The position numbers and the translations under genes were made by a program. The notes beneath the pieces are model-generated. The model saw only the letters and a program-made list of their open reading frames with translations, was not told the origin of the DNA and did not search any database. 64,000 nucleotides of DNA from Arachnopeziza araneosa (Eukaryota > Ascomycota > Leotiomycetes > Helotiales > Arachnopezizaceae): NCBI GenBank assembly GCA_003988855.1, contig QYAI01000004.1, positions 930,001-994,000 on the forward strand, given 5' to 3'. The number at the start of each line of letters is the position of its first letter. The first letter of the stretch is position 1. Shown here piece by piece: positions 1 to 11,114 of the stretch.

Positions 1-2461
1 ATTACAATTGGAGAACGAATGCAACCGTGGGAGTATCTCCACCATCCAGGGTATTGGTATCGAACAGCTGCGATGCACTCAATGGCTCGTCGGACATTGG
101 CCTTGAAGATCCCAGTAGAAGATAGAGCACCTCCAGGATCGTCTCCAGCGTCTGCTATTGCAAGTAAGGCTTATACTTATGACACATATCTCTGTCCTGA
201 ACCACATGTTGAAAACCCACTTCCAGGGTATGATGGTGTTGATCACTCTGTCTTGATCATCAAGTCTTTGAACAAAGCCATGGTTGAATTCATGCATAGA
301 GACCAGTCTCGCTTAGTGCAGGAGCTACAGCTATTATCCGCTAAAGAGGGCATGAAACGAGAAGCCTGGGATGATGCTCTGAAGATTCTTCGTCCTTTAT
401 GGCAAAATATCTCCTTCCGTAAAGAAGGTTGGTGGACCGGTGTTGAAGAAGTAGGTTGGGCTTTACGGAAAACTGCAATCAATGCTGGCGATGGTGGATC
501 AGTCCTTGCTGTGGACTGGGAACTTTTGAATAAAAGTGAGCCGATCCAATCTCCATAATATCATGACGCGGGCTGTGTTTGCTTCTTCGACTATATACAC
601 CTGCTGTAGCCTTATCCTATTCTCTCTGCTAACCGTTGTAGGCTTCACACATCATCCAAGTTGGCATTATGATCTTACCAAATCATTAGAAGGAGCGGAA
701 GACATCAAAATCAAGCCCTCTGTAGTCTTACACGATAAGGACATACATTCATTTCTCTCTGCCACCTACACTTTTGAACATTCGGAGGGCAAAGTAGGTG
801 AACTGTGTTCGTCTCAAATTACTATAACCTCTAGTGCTATGGAATCTGCACCACCAGTCACAATGTCAGAGATACAAATCAACTTCGATGGAAGCATGAA
901 GCCTATTCTCTTGAAGCATAAAATCCTCAACGAAGCGACTTTGGAAGGCCTCTTGGTCACCAAAGTGACGTTAAGCGAAACCACGCAAGATGGCCATTCG
1001 ATCTTATATGGAGAAACTCCTCTCAACTTCTTTTCTGGCCGAAATAAGATCTTCGAGTTCAGCATTCCACTTAGAGAAGCCGGAGAGGTGAAAGCCGTCT
1101 CTGCGAAATTTTCCATGTCAGATAGATTGTTTGATTTAGATTACATCCAAAATTTTGGCAAAACGACTTCTCCCGATGTCTGGTGGGGACAGAAGACGGT
1201 TAAGAAAAGAATGGTTCGTGTTAACGCTTCGTCAATCACCGTCCTTCCAAAACCACCCAAGATTGATCTTCGGTTGATTGGACGAAAAGAGCAATATTAT
1301 ACCAATGAAGAGGTTGTTCTCAAACTTGAAGTATTTAACGAGGAAGAGGTGGACACAGTCGTTAATCTGGAGGTTCGACTAACTGGGGAAGATGCGCCAG
1401 CCATCAGTCTAAGAATTCCATCATCTAATGAAACTGGTCAGAACGAGAGCGAACAGGACGATGATCTTGCAGGCACACCACTTGGAAGAATTGCGTCAGC
1501 AGCTTCATGCTTTGTGGAGATAGTCATACCTCAAGCAAAATTCCCTGCCGCATACACATTATCCACAAAAGTTGCATATCATCTTGTCTCTGATATGGAA
1601 ACACCAGTATACAAAACTTTTACCACCCAAATCGAAGTGATCAATCCTTTTGAGGCGAATTATGACTTCTCACCACGAGTTCATCATGCACCTTGGCCGA
1701 GCCTTTTTACTCATCAAGAGGGAGAGAATATGGAGACAAACGGACAGGAAGTCACAGCTCGCGGCCTAGCACAGAGGTGGTGTCTCACGGCTCGATATGC
1801 CTCCTTCGCAATAGATGAGTTAATTGTGGAAGATGTTGATGTTCAAATACTGGGTGTAAATGGGGGTATCCAATGCCATACCACCAAACTCACAAACCTT
1901 CCAGAAGGCGGCTTACGCGTAGCACCAAAAAGTTTAGAGGAAGCCCAATTCGACACCTTCACACACAAGCTGTCACTCGATGATCGAGGGACCGCAACAC
2001 TAGATATCTCACTTGCTATCAAGTGGCGTCATGATTTTCCAGACTCGCCAATCAACACTACTGTGCTAGCTGTACCACGCCTCTTGGTCTTCAATAGCGA
2101 ACCCCGCGTATTGGCTTCTGTCTCATACTCCACGAAGATACAATCGATGATTCATTTCGATGTTACTGTTGAAAATCCTTCTAACCACTTCCTTACTTTT
2201 GGTTTAAATATGGAGCCAAGCGAGAAGTTTGCCTTTTCTGGAACCAAACAAAGCACTCTACAATTAGTTCCATTATCTAGAAAAACAATAAGGTTTAGAA
2301 TTCTTCCTACAGTGAGGGGTGAGTGGGTCGGACCTATACATTGTATCGTTAAGGATAGGTATTTTCAGAAGGTTTTAAGAGTTTTGGCAACAGAAGGAAT
2401 GAGAAGCGATAAAGAAGGAGTCTACTGCTGGGTTCCACCTGAAGAGGATCTTGAGAGTTAA
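1..2461 (+). CDS. TRAPPC11-like protein (foie-gras/Gryzun), 5' partial
   Basis: Likely the TRAPPC11-type subunit of the TRAPP III tethering complex, which acts in ER-Golgi and autophagic membrane traffic. The gene runs in from the left edge, since the frame is already open at base 1, so the true start is missing. The first exon carries a foie-gras-like segment with HPGYWYRTAA and an alpha-helical stretch. After an intron at 536-641 (GTGAGC..TAG, phase 1), exon 2 encodes about 600 residues of beta-rich sequence. Its repeated Ig-like strands and its PLSRKTIRFRILPTVRGEW ending match the C-terminal Gryzun region of TRAPPC11. Known from the family: foie-gras precedes Gryzun. Inference: the assignment rests on this order and the N-terminal motif. 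TRAPPC10/Trs130 is the main alternative but lacks the foie-gras motif. The stop is TAA at 2459-2461. Confidence 0.75.
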
Positions 2462-2972
2462 GATGCAGATGAGATAGAAACAGTGGCAACATAGAGTCTT
2501 ATTAAAAGGATTTCAAGTGTTTCAGAGGTTTTACGTTGACTACCTGCAACCTAACAAGTCCCCAATGCACCTCAAATCAGACGCTCATCTTCAGTGCTTA
2601 TCGTGTCGACATGCCAGTTGAGAGAGTTAGCAAATAAATCAATACTGTAAATGGGCAATGTCATACGGGTTCTCGGCTGAAAGGCAGCTCAAACGACAGG
2701 GCAGTCTTCTACCATGAGCTACTCGATAGTAGCAGAGTCGTTGAAACTCCTCGGTGATTTCCACCTGCCGACGCGAAGTAGCGCTATGTTTGATGAAATT
2801 CTCAAGGCGTTTTTAGCCACCCTCGACATTGTAGCCCAAAAGAATCGCCTTAATGTCTGCCTCGACCATCTCAATGTGTAAATATTTTGCGACTCGGTGA
2901 TTTTGAAGTTTACAGTCGCTATTTATTGCCGACATTAAATTAAAGACATGGAGCTATCTAAGTGCCCTAGAT
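2462..2972. other. Intergenic, convergent 3' ends
   Basis: About 510 bases lie between the 3' ends of the TRAPPC11-like gene and the hydrolase, which face each other. I see no open frame of note and no RNA gene. The stretch presumably holds the two 3' UTRs and polyadenylation signals. Confidence 0.5.
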
Positions 2973-4277
2973 CTATATTTTGCTCTTTGGCGGCTTAAAC
3001 GGCCCGCCAATTCTTTTTTTCCATTCTTCACTTAATGTTGTTTTCTCTAGCAGACTCTTCTTCGTCCACTCTTCATACTCCTTTCTTTCCTCCTCTATAC
3101 GCTTCATCTCACGGCCTAGCCATTTTGCTGCATGATCAGCACACTGGTCACTTGCCTCCATAGCAACAAGATGTCCTATCCCCTTCAATACAACACCGTC
3201 TACTCTTCCCTTCTCTTTTCCGCCGCTTCCTCCCAGCCCAGTGCCTGTAAATTCAAGTTTGAATTTGTTTTCATTTGGTGACCCCATAGGACTCGTCTCT
3301 CCCCAAATATAAAATGCACTGGGACGCAAAAAATCTAGTTTAGCCTCTGTATTCGGTGGCTCCGGTCTGTAAAACGGGAATCGTGTAGGCATTTTAAGGT
3401 CCAAATCAGGTATGAGCTCCTTTCTTAGAATAGTATTGCCATCCTCACTCATCCCTTCCCAACTCGGTCTCAAGAAAGTGAAGCATTCTTGATGTTTCGT
3501 AGTGCTTAACGTCACTTCTCCGTCTTTTGCTTCCGGATACAACGCACTTGGACAATCTCTGATTCCAAACTCGCACCACATATCAAAAACTCTTGGGTCC
3601 CATGCCTGATAGAACTTCTGCTTCCTGAAAGCTTCTATGGCTTCCTTCCGAGACGGCCAGATGTCCCTACGGAAAGTGGAGCCTTGAGCTGGGCTTGGAC
3701 CTAGAGGCGCAGAGCCATGCTTTTGAATTACGGGATCGAGAAGCACGATGGTGGAGAGAAGTCGAGGGTGCATGAATGCGAGATTGACAAGCTGGTTTCC
3801 GCCCCACGAGTGCCCAATTCCGACGATTGGGAGGGGCATTTGGGATCGGAATGTGTTGATCATATGTAGGAGATCTCGAGCATGGTCATTCCATGATGGA
3901 TCATTTCCAAGCTTGTGCTCGTTCAAAATGCCGGAGCGGCCTTGTTGCGCTACGTCCGCTATCCATATGCTCCTGATTTTGAAGCCGTGCTTCTTAGACC
4001 GGGCACATAGGTCGATCCAGAATGGTTCGTATAGTTCCTGCTCTTTGTTAGTGTGACCATGAGATCTAACTGGATGCCTTACCTTAGGAAAGCCATTTGC
4101 GTGAGCTCCAATAATGGTAATATCTCCGGTTTGTGGTTCAAGGTTATCTAGGGGTGTATATTGTTTGATAGCAAGCTGTAAGACTTCTTCTTGAGATGTT
4201 GACGTAGCACGTGCATATTCCCTGATATGTTGACATTCTATTATGTGCTCTTGGATTTCGAAAACAGAGGAAGTCAT
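2973..4277 (-). CDS. Akt2-family peroxisomal alpha/beta hydrolase
   Basis: Predicted alpha/beta-hydrolase of 419 aa in the family annotated as 'toxin biosynthesis protein' or Akt2-like in fungi, which also resembles yeast Lpx1. The nucleophile elbow GIGHSWGG is clear, and a late GIGHLVAMEAS supplies the likely catalytic histidine. The N-terminal ITIIGAHANGFPK followed by ELYEPFW is the family signature. A 45-nt intron (4038-4082) interrupts that signature exactly; read through, it would add 15 unrelated residues. The protein ends in SKI, a PTS1-like peroxisomal signal. The frame stays open upstream to 4409 but has no ATG there, so I start at the ATG at 4275-4277. Family members occur in many fungi without toxin clusters. 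No cluster partners flank it here, so a general peroxisomal lipase or esterase role is the safer inference. Confidence 0.82.
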   Translation of the reverse strand: MTSSVFEIQEHIIECQHIREYARATSTSQEEVLQLAIKQYTPLDNLEPQTGDITIIGAHANGFPKVRHPVRSHGHTNKEQELYEPFWIDLCARSKKHGFKIRSIWIADVAQQGRSGILNEHKLGNDPSWNDHARDLLHMINTFRSQMPLPIVGIGHSWGGNQLVNLAFMHPRLLSTIVLLDPVIQKHGSAPLGPSPAQGSTFRRDIWPSRKEAIEAFRKQKFYQAWDPRVFDMWCEFGIRDCPSALYPEAKDGEVTLSTTKHQECFTFLRPSWEGMSEDGNTILRKELIPDLDLKMPTRFPFYRPEPPNTEAKLDFLRPSAFYIWGETSPMGSPNENKFKLEFTGTGLGGSGGKEKGRVDGVVLKGIGHLVAMEASDQCADHAAKWLGREMKRIEEERKEYEEWTKKSLLEKTTLSEEWKKRIGGPFKPPKSKI

Positions 4278-4798
4278 TCTTTGTAAGCCAGGATGATTTG
4301 GCCGGTATGTAGGGACTGAGAGGCGAGAGGTAAGAAGTGGAAGCAACGAATTATTTCTATAACCAAAAGAGAATTGACTGCATCGAGATTGTGCTAGAGA
4401 AGTGATCAAACGCGTAACTTGATTCTTGGAAAAGCAATAATACCTATCCTGAAATACTTAAATATCCGTAGGAGATATGAAGCCGAGGTCCGGCTATTTG
4501 AAACGGCTATTGGTCTGAAAATAAGACTCTTAGCAGTTGCAACAGGCTCAAGTATCTGGTGTCTTAAAAGCCTAGAGATACTCTACAATATAATTATCTA
4601 TGCTGATCTTAATTCTGACATTTTTCGCTGAAAATTTTCTCGAGTGTTTCAAAGTCACGTGATAATACCATCACCTGATTCAATCTAATCGCGCCTCATT
4701 TTCGCGACGGAAAGCACGACCGCGATACGCGAACATTCAATACCTCGCTACCACATCGCAGCAATAACATTAACACATACTTGTATTTTGCTTGCAAC
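4278..4798. promoter_or_regulatory. Divergent promoter with MCB/E2F-like sites
   Basis: About 520 bases separate the hydrolase start from the divergent Rtt107 start. Visible here are an ACGCGT (MluI cell-cycle box) at 4410-4415, TTTTCGCG (E2F/MBF-like) at 4699-4706, and a cluster of CGCG words up to about 4732. Such sites drive G1/S expression of replication and repair genes in fungi. Assigning them to Rtt107 is inference from position only. Confidence 0.4.
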
Positions 4799-7489
4799 AT
4801 GGCTATAGAAACCGGAACCTCTCTGTTTGACACTTGCATTTTCGCAATTATCCTTAGCAGAGACCTAGACAAGAGTGTTGCTATTCAAGTAGGAGTTTGA
4901 AAATCTAACGCGTTTTGTTATTAACACCACAACAGGCCAAAACGACTCTTGAGAATCATGGCGGGTATGTCGTGAAGATTGGAGGTCCTGTTGATCTTAC
5001 AACCACTACGCATATTATTTCAGCGACCAGCGACTTCCCGGAATACTCAGATGCGAGACACTATATGATTCCTGTGGTCAAACCAGGCTGGATTGCGGCA
5101 TCTCTTCTCAGAAGCAAGCAAGAGAATTATCGGCCTTACACCCCAGATCCGAACCACATATTCTCAGATGTTATTCTCACATGTGGAGACATCCCAGCCG
5201 GTGATAAAGACGCGATCATTGGTGCAGTACTTGCAATGGGTGGCCAGGAAAATAATAGTTTGACGAAGATTACAACTCATATCTGCGCATTGAGTGAAGA
5301 TCATCCGAAATGTCAGTCGGCGCGCGAGAAGAATCTCAAATGCAAGATCGTTCTGCCACATTGGTAGGTATTTTCTCTCCCATTTGGCTTGTCTAATGGC
5401 TGTTAGGTTCAATGACTGTTTGAAGCTTGGAAAGCGTATTGATGAGAGGCCGTACCTCCTGCCAGACCCTGAAATATTTCGTATGAAACCAGAGGATGCT
5501 CTCCCGTTCCCTGCTAACGAACATCTTCGAGGCGCCACTAGCTGTACCCCGGATTCACTGGCCTTGCCAACAGACTCATCTCGCCCTTTGACAGTCTTTC
5601 AGAGCAAGAAGGTTATGATCTCCGACGATTTAAAACTTGGAACTCGAACGAAAAAAGTCCTGGAGGATCTCATTGAGAGTGGAGGTGGATCAATGACTTG
5701 CTCTGTCCACAATGCAGATATCTATGTTTGCCAGTGGCGTGATGGCCGCGACTATACCTTTGCTTCTCGAGCAGGAATTGATGTTGGCAGTTTATCATGG
5801 CTCTACCATCTGATTGTTCATAACGAATGGACTTCGCCACTTCGCAGACTGCTGCATTACCCACGCCCACAAAATCCGATTCCAGGATTCGAGAATTTTC
5901 GCGTCACTCTCTCAAATTATGGTGGTGAAGCACGCTTGTACCTCGAGAATCTCGTTATCGCTGCAGGTGGAGAGTTTACCAAGAGCATGAAACAAGACAA
6001 TACCCATCTCATCACTGCCCGAAAGTCGAGCGAAAAATGCCAGGCGGCTGAAGAATGGAATATTGAAATGGTCAATCATTTATGGCTTGAAGAAAGCTAC
6101 GCTAAATGTGCCATACAAAAGCTGACGGATCCACGATATACCCATTTCCCGCTAAGAACTAATCTTGGCGAGATTATTGGTCAAACGCAATTCGATGCGG
6201 CTGTTCTTGAGCAGATCTACTTTCCACGCGATCCTACAGCAAGCCCAAGCGATCCGAAGCCTGTGAGACGTCCAGTAATGCACGAGAAGAATGGCAATAC
6301 TCCAAAAACGAAAATATCTAAAAAACAAACTAATAACGATGTGGTCATGACTGGACAAGACGATGACATCGGACCCGCTGTTACCCCACGAGAGGTTGCC
6401 TCTAGGCGACGATCCAAAAACTCACTCCTTGCGCAAGTAGCAACCCCGGCCGTGAAGAGAACGAGTGGGGGAAAGGAGAATGATACTCCATCGACTGGGA
6501 GCCGAAGTGCTAAATCAAAAGCTGCATCTCGAATCCAAAACCTAGCTCCGGACATTGCTTTGTATGAGAAGGAGAAGAAGCGGAAAGGACCTGTTTGGGG
6601 TGGAGAGCGTGCTGCTAACAAAATCGAGAAACAAAAATCTTCAGAAAGAAGCTCAAGTCCAGCAAATAAGCCCACTAAGAATGAAGAAGAAGAGGATGAC
6701 TCTGCCGATGAAAAGGTTCGACCTTCCAAAAAGGCAAAAACTGGTCCACGTGAGATTGAAGTTCGTCTTATGGCGACAAGTTATAAGCGATGGGTCGGAG
6801 ATTTGCAGAAAGAAGAAACCGAAAAGGTAGATTTCCTATATTATTGATAACGATTTACTCTAACGTCTCTTCAGAAAAAGTTAAGAGAACTTGGTATCTT
6901 GCTCACTCAGGACCTTGCACATTTCACACATCTTGCTGCACCTAATATGGTCAGAACGAAGAAATTCCTGTGTGCTCTTGCTAGTGCACCAGTCATAGTA
7001 TCATCTGATTTTATAGATGCTTGCCTGAAAGATAAGGAAGTCCCACTTGTTGAGGACTTCTTGCTCAAGGATCCCGAGAATGAGAGAAAATTTGGTGTGA
7101 AACTAAAGGACTCTTTGGCACGAGCGAAAGCCAACAAAAAAAGTCTTCTACGGAGAGTGCCAGTTTTTTGCACCGAGAAAGTGCCAAATGGTTCTGATAC
7201 GTTCAAAGAAATTGTTGAAATCAATGGAGGAACATTTTCAGTTTATCGAGGTCGCCCAACCATTAAAAAGACTAATCCTGAAGACGATGAGCCCGCAGAA
7301 CCAGTTTACTTGCTCTCCGGAGAATCAAAGGCGGAGAAAGAACTCTGGCCAAAGTTTGTCGAGATGGCGAGAGATGGAAACATGATTCCAAGAATTGTGA
7401 GGAATGACTGGATCTTAGATGTTGCAATGTCTCAACAATTGAAATGGGACGACAAATATTTAATCTTCCGCAGCGATCGAGACAACTGA
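4799..7489 (+). CDS. Rtt107/Brc1-type multi-BRCT genome-stability protein
   Basis: Six-BRCT scaffold of 850 aa matching fungal Rtt107 (budding yeast) and Brc1 (fission yeast). These bind gamma-H2A at stalled forks and bridge Slx4 and Smc5/6. Four exons: 4799-4888, 4936-5363, 5407-6826 and 6875-7489, with introns of 43-48 nt. BRCT-like units fall near residues 8-100, 105-195, 235-325 and 330-420. A Lys/Ser/Glu-rich linker follows (about 430-625), then a C-terminal BRCT pair near 628-715 and 735-845. The fifth unit shows THLAAPNMVRTKKFLCALA, the THLvap..RT.KFL signature of this family. The fourth repeat has a GGEF..THLI pattern. The start is the first ATG in frame with exon 2. Family known: the C-terminal pair reads phospho-H2A. 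Assigning that role here is inference. Confidence 0.85.
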
Positions 7490-7762
7490 GGTATACTTGA
7501 TATGCACCAGTCTTGTTCTGGCCTGTATGTATTTGTAAGGCGTATTCGAGTCGGAGTTATACCCGGAGCAGGCAATGAGGAAACGACCTTATCGATGTTT
7601 AATAGCACTACCTACTTTCGGTAGAATGAGATATGGCTTCTTAATAAACTCCAGCCCAATGCATCCTTCCACATAAATCTATTCATGAGATATCTTATAA
7701 CCTCAAAGATAAGTCTGGCCGTCCTTGATACGTGTGAAATAATTGTAAGTCAGAGCTCTTGC

Positions 7763-8394
7763 TCAAAAGAACTTTACACCTTGCCCATCCTCCTGTCCAA
7801 AAACCTGAGCCTTCCCTCTCTTCACCAGAACCGCCAAAACCCTCTGCAACAGCTCGGGATCCATCCCATGAAAATCTACTCATCACATCAGCTCACATCT
7901 CTCTCTATCCAAAAGGCAAGAAAACAAGACAACTCGCAACCAAAGCGAACCAACTCACCCTGCGAAAGCGTCGCCTCGCTCTCCGTCAACTCATACAATG
8001 TGAGCACCGTATTCCTCTGTGCCGTCTGATCGACCCACTCCCACAGCTCACTAGCCCACTCATCGACGCTCTTCCACCAGACCCAGAAGACGTTCCCGCC
8101 GCCATCGCCAGCTGACTTGACAATGACCCACTCAGCACGATTCTGCTTGACCATGAACGACACGACCTCGTGGGCGTCCTCGGCGCTCAGCCGCCGATTG
8201 ATGGTGCTGTTGGTGAACAGGGGCGCGGCGAGCAGGGTACTGAGGGCGAGCTTGAAGAGATGATGGTGCTGGCTGTAGCTCAGGATCAGCGCCGACCACT
8301 TGAGCAGCTGGGCGTGCCGCGTGCTGAGCACCGGTTGCAGCGTGTAGAAGGGCGGGAAGGCGTGGTGCGGTGGGTAGGTGAATGGGGTGCTCAT
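7763..8394 (-). CDS. VPS25: ESCRT-II subunit Vps25
   Basis: Small 182-aa protein of two winged-helix domains, the Vps25 subunit of ESCRT-II. It recruits ESCRT-III (Vps20) during multivesicular-body sorting on endosomes. The N-terminal FTYPPHHAFPPFYTLQP carries the PPF-type motif that contacts Vps22 and Vps36. Next come the QLLKWSALIL helix and an SEDAHEV-like second domain, here LSAEDAHEVVSFMVKQNRAEW. One intron (7876-7958) separates exon 1 (8394-7959) from a short last exon. That exon encodes FHGMDPELLQRVLAVLVKR and ends in VKFF, the family C-terminus. The length matches other Vps25 proteins (about 180-200 aa). It converges on Rtt107 with only about 270 bases between the two stops. Confidence 0.9.
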
Positions 8395-9095
8395 GATGGG
8401 TTGGAGGGGAGTGACTTTTATGTGGAGAGGATTGCGAGAGGAGGGGGGAGGAGGTTGTAGTGGGGTTGATATCGAGGGACTCAGCCTTGCTGGTCGGTGC
8501 GCGAGGCTGATACTGCTTCAAGATCCATACGAAGTCGATACTCGCAACTAGATTGTATAGGAATCATACGTCTGAGATAGACTCCTCGTCCTGAACTTGA
8601 AATAACTGGCTTCCATTCCAGCCTAATTCAATGATTTCAACACGTCTTCTTTCTGCTTCAAATCTTCCCTTGCAAAAGATAACATCTCCACTTCACAGTC
8701 TGTTCGCCTTTGGTATGCTCTACTAAATCGAGCTCAAGTCTCAGTTCAATGACTTAGTTCTTTGAATTTCTTGATAAATGGTTAGAGGCCGTTAAATAGT
8801 CTTGAGAGTAAGAATTTGGGAATGGAGACAAGTTATCCATAGAAGTTGTGGAGAAATGAATCTCTTATAGAAAGTTTAATAGTCTATGAATCTTTGGGTG
8901 TTTATGCTAAATTTTGGATTAGAAAGCGAGGAAGAGATTATGTGTACTTTGGCGGAGTGAAGAAAATTAAGGTTATCGTAAACGAACTGTTATTGGGTAT
9001 ATCGTTGTCTACCTCTACCTCTACCTCTACATCACCAAACCCCATTCTTAAACATGACACCATGAAGCTTATCCATCTCTCTCCCAACCGTTCTC
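8395..9095. other. Intergenic: Vps25 promoter and transporter 3' UTR
   Basis: About 700 bases hold the Vps25 promoter and the 3' flank of the hexose transporter. A CTCTAC microsatellite lies at about 9008-9032. No gene is visible. Confidence 0.5.
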
Positions 9096-11114
9096 TTACG
9101 CAACCTCACTGTGAGTAGCAGTAACATTATGTTCGATGCCCACCTTCTCGGAAGAACTACCATGAAGTGTGATTCCCTTTTCAACCAAGCCCATCTCAGC
9201 AGCGAAGGTGGAGTGAGGAACCCAATTGCGGGAGTTTCGAGGATTAACTTCTTCCAGCATACGATCGACTTGTTCCAGGGAGAGACCTTTAGTCTCTGGA
9301 ACGAGGAAATATGCGAACAATACACTGATGATACATAGAGATCCCCACATGAAGAAAATCTTGCTGGAGAGATTGGCATATTTCTCTCCTACCAAGTAGG
9401 GAGTGATGATTGCAATGATCTAGACTATTGTTAGGCGGGATAGTCAATTGAAGAAGCCGTAAGACTTACACAGTTCCAGAACCAATTAGAGGAGGTGGAG
9501 AGACCGACACCACGGGATCTGATTGGCAGAGGGAAGACTTCACCAATGACAACCCAGGCACATGGTCCCCAGGTTGTGGCGAACATGAAGATATTAATGC
9601 AGATGAAGGCAATCATGGCAGAAACAGCCGCGTGGTTGACATCTGGTCCACTGCTCTTCCCTGCGGTAACACCAATTATACCAACAATATATTGTGAAAT
9701 AACCATTCCACTTCCACCGAAGATGAGGAGATTGCGACGGCCGAATCGCTCAACCATCCAGAATGAGAGTGGGGTAGAACACACGTTGACGAGGGTAGTG
9801 ATGAGTGAGATTAAAAAGGGATTGGAAATCGTGCCCAAACTTTAGCATGATTAGTAAAGAACAAGGTATGAATTATGATGTAAAGCTTACCTTTTAAAGA
9901 AGACAACTCCATAGTAGAAAATAAAGTTGATACCAGTAAGTTGCTGCATCATCTGAAGTCCAATACCCAAAAGCGTTCGTCGAATGTTAGAGCTAGCATG
10001 TAGGATATTTCCATTGAAGCAATTTCCCCACGATGCCAAATATGAAGTTTGAGGAACGACAGATAACTCATATTCATGGTTGGCAATGATTTCAGCTAAC
10101 TCATCTTGGATATACTCGGATTCGATAGGTTGACTACGCACGTTTGAAAGAGCCTTGGCAGCTAAATCAAGCTTGCCTTTCTTGACAAAGTAACGTGGAG
10201 ACTCAGGAAGGAAGAACAGACCAGTACCGAGAATAATGGCCCAGAGGAATTGGATTGCAATAGGAATTCGGTAAGAGCCTGTATCAAGGCGATTTTGAGT
10301 AGCGTAAACAACGCAATTAGCCAGGAGAATCCCGACTATTTTCAGATCAGTAAAAGGCTTCTCGAAATCTAGAGTCTCTTGAAGACCTACTTGTGATGCA
10401 GAATTGATATCCAGCAACGAGTGCACCACGGACTCTCTTTGGAGCAATCTCAGACATGTACAGAATGACTAAATGTGATGTTAGCGATGCGCTGATCATT
10501 TCTTCCCATTATGGATAGTACAATTCTTTCATTGAGGTGAAGATAACTTGGAATACTTCAGGGAAAATTGTAATCATTCAAAAAGACTTACTGATGGCAG
10601 AGATGAAACCAACTCCTGCACCGGCAATCAGTCTTCCAACAACCATGACTGCAAGTGTTTTCGAAGCCGTTTCCAGAATGCATCCAACCGTGAAAGTCAA
10701 ACAGCCAGAGATAATAGTCCAACGACGTCCAATACGGTCAGCCACATCTCCAGCAATGAGAGCGCCAAAGAATGTTCCGCAGGAAAGAATACCAGTGAGA
10801 AGAGATTGTTGCCAGCTTGGGAGAACGAAAGCGGCCAAGGTAGCAACGTCGGCATCAGGACCAGGGATCTTGGCGATATTAGTGATTTATTCGATTTTTC
10901 TGGGCTCAAATTGAGGAGAGGAGCTTACAGGAAGACCAGTATACAGAGAGATGTAGTATTTCATGCCCATGATCCCACCCATCCAGCCAGTGTCGTAACC
11001 GAAGAAAACACCACCAAATGCCGCAAAAGCGCACATCAGGTACGCTTTAATGGTAACCGGGGCCTCGATACGTGACGTATCAGTGGTCCCGGTGATAACT
11101 GCACCGCCGGCCAT
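9096..11114 (-). CDS. MFS sugar (hexose) transporter
   Basis: Twelve-TM sugar porter of 559 aa, likely importing hexoses by proton symport at the plasma membrane. Six exons: 11114-10929, 10868-10592, 10468-10391, 10335-9891, 9839-9470 and 9419-9096, with introns of 50-123 nt. Diagnostic motifs are GGVFFGYDTGWMGGIMGM in TM1, ADRIGRRWTII after TM2, YMSEIAPKRVRGALV, LPESPRYFVKKGK, QQLTGINFIFYYG, ERFGRRNLLIFGG and VPETKGLSLEQVD. These are the PROSITE sugar-transporter signatures in order. The exon joins were chosen so that GLP leads into IPGPDADVATL and FFK into LGTISNPF, as in other fungal hexose transporters. The closest characterised types are fungal Hxt/Rgt2-like glucose carriers. The exact substrate cannot be read from sequence. 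Confidence 0.9.

Noticed and set aside
4278..4409. Longer N-terminus of the Akt2-like hydrolase starting at 4409
   Set aside because: The frame is open but the codon there is TTG; the first ATG at 4275-4277 matches where family members begin.
7888..7958. Read-through extension of Vps25 past the QGELVRFG segment
   Set aside because: The extension ends in unrelated residues; splicing at 7958 instead restores the conserved FHGMDPELL and VKFF ending.
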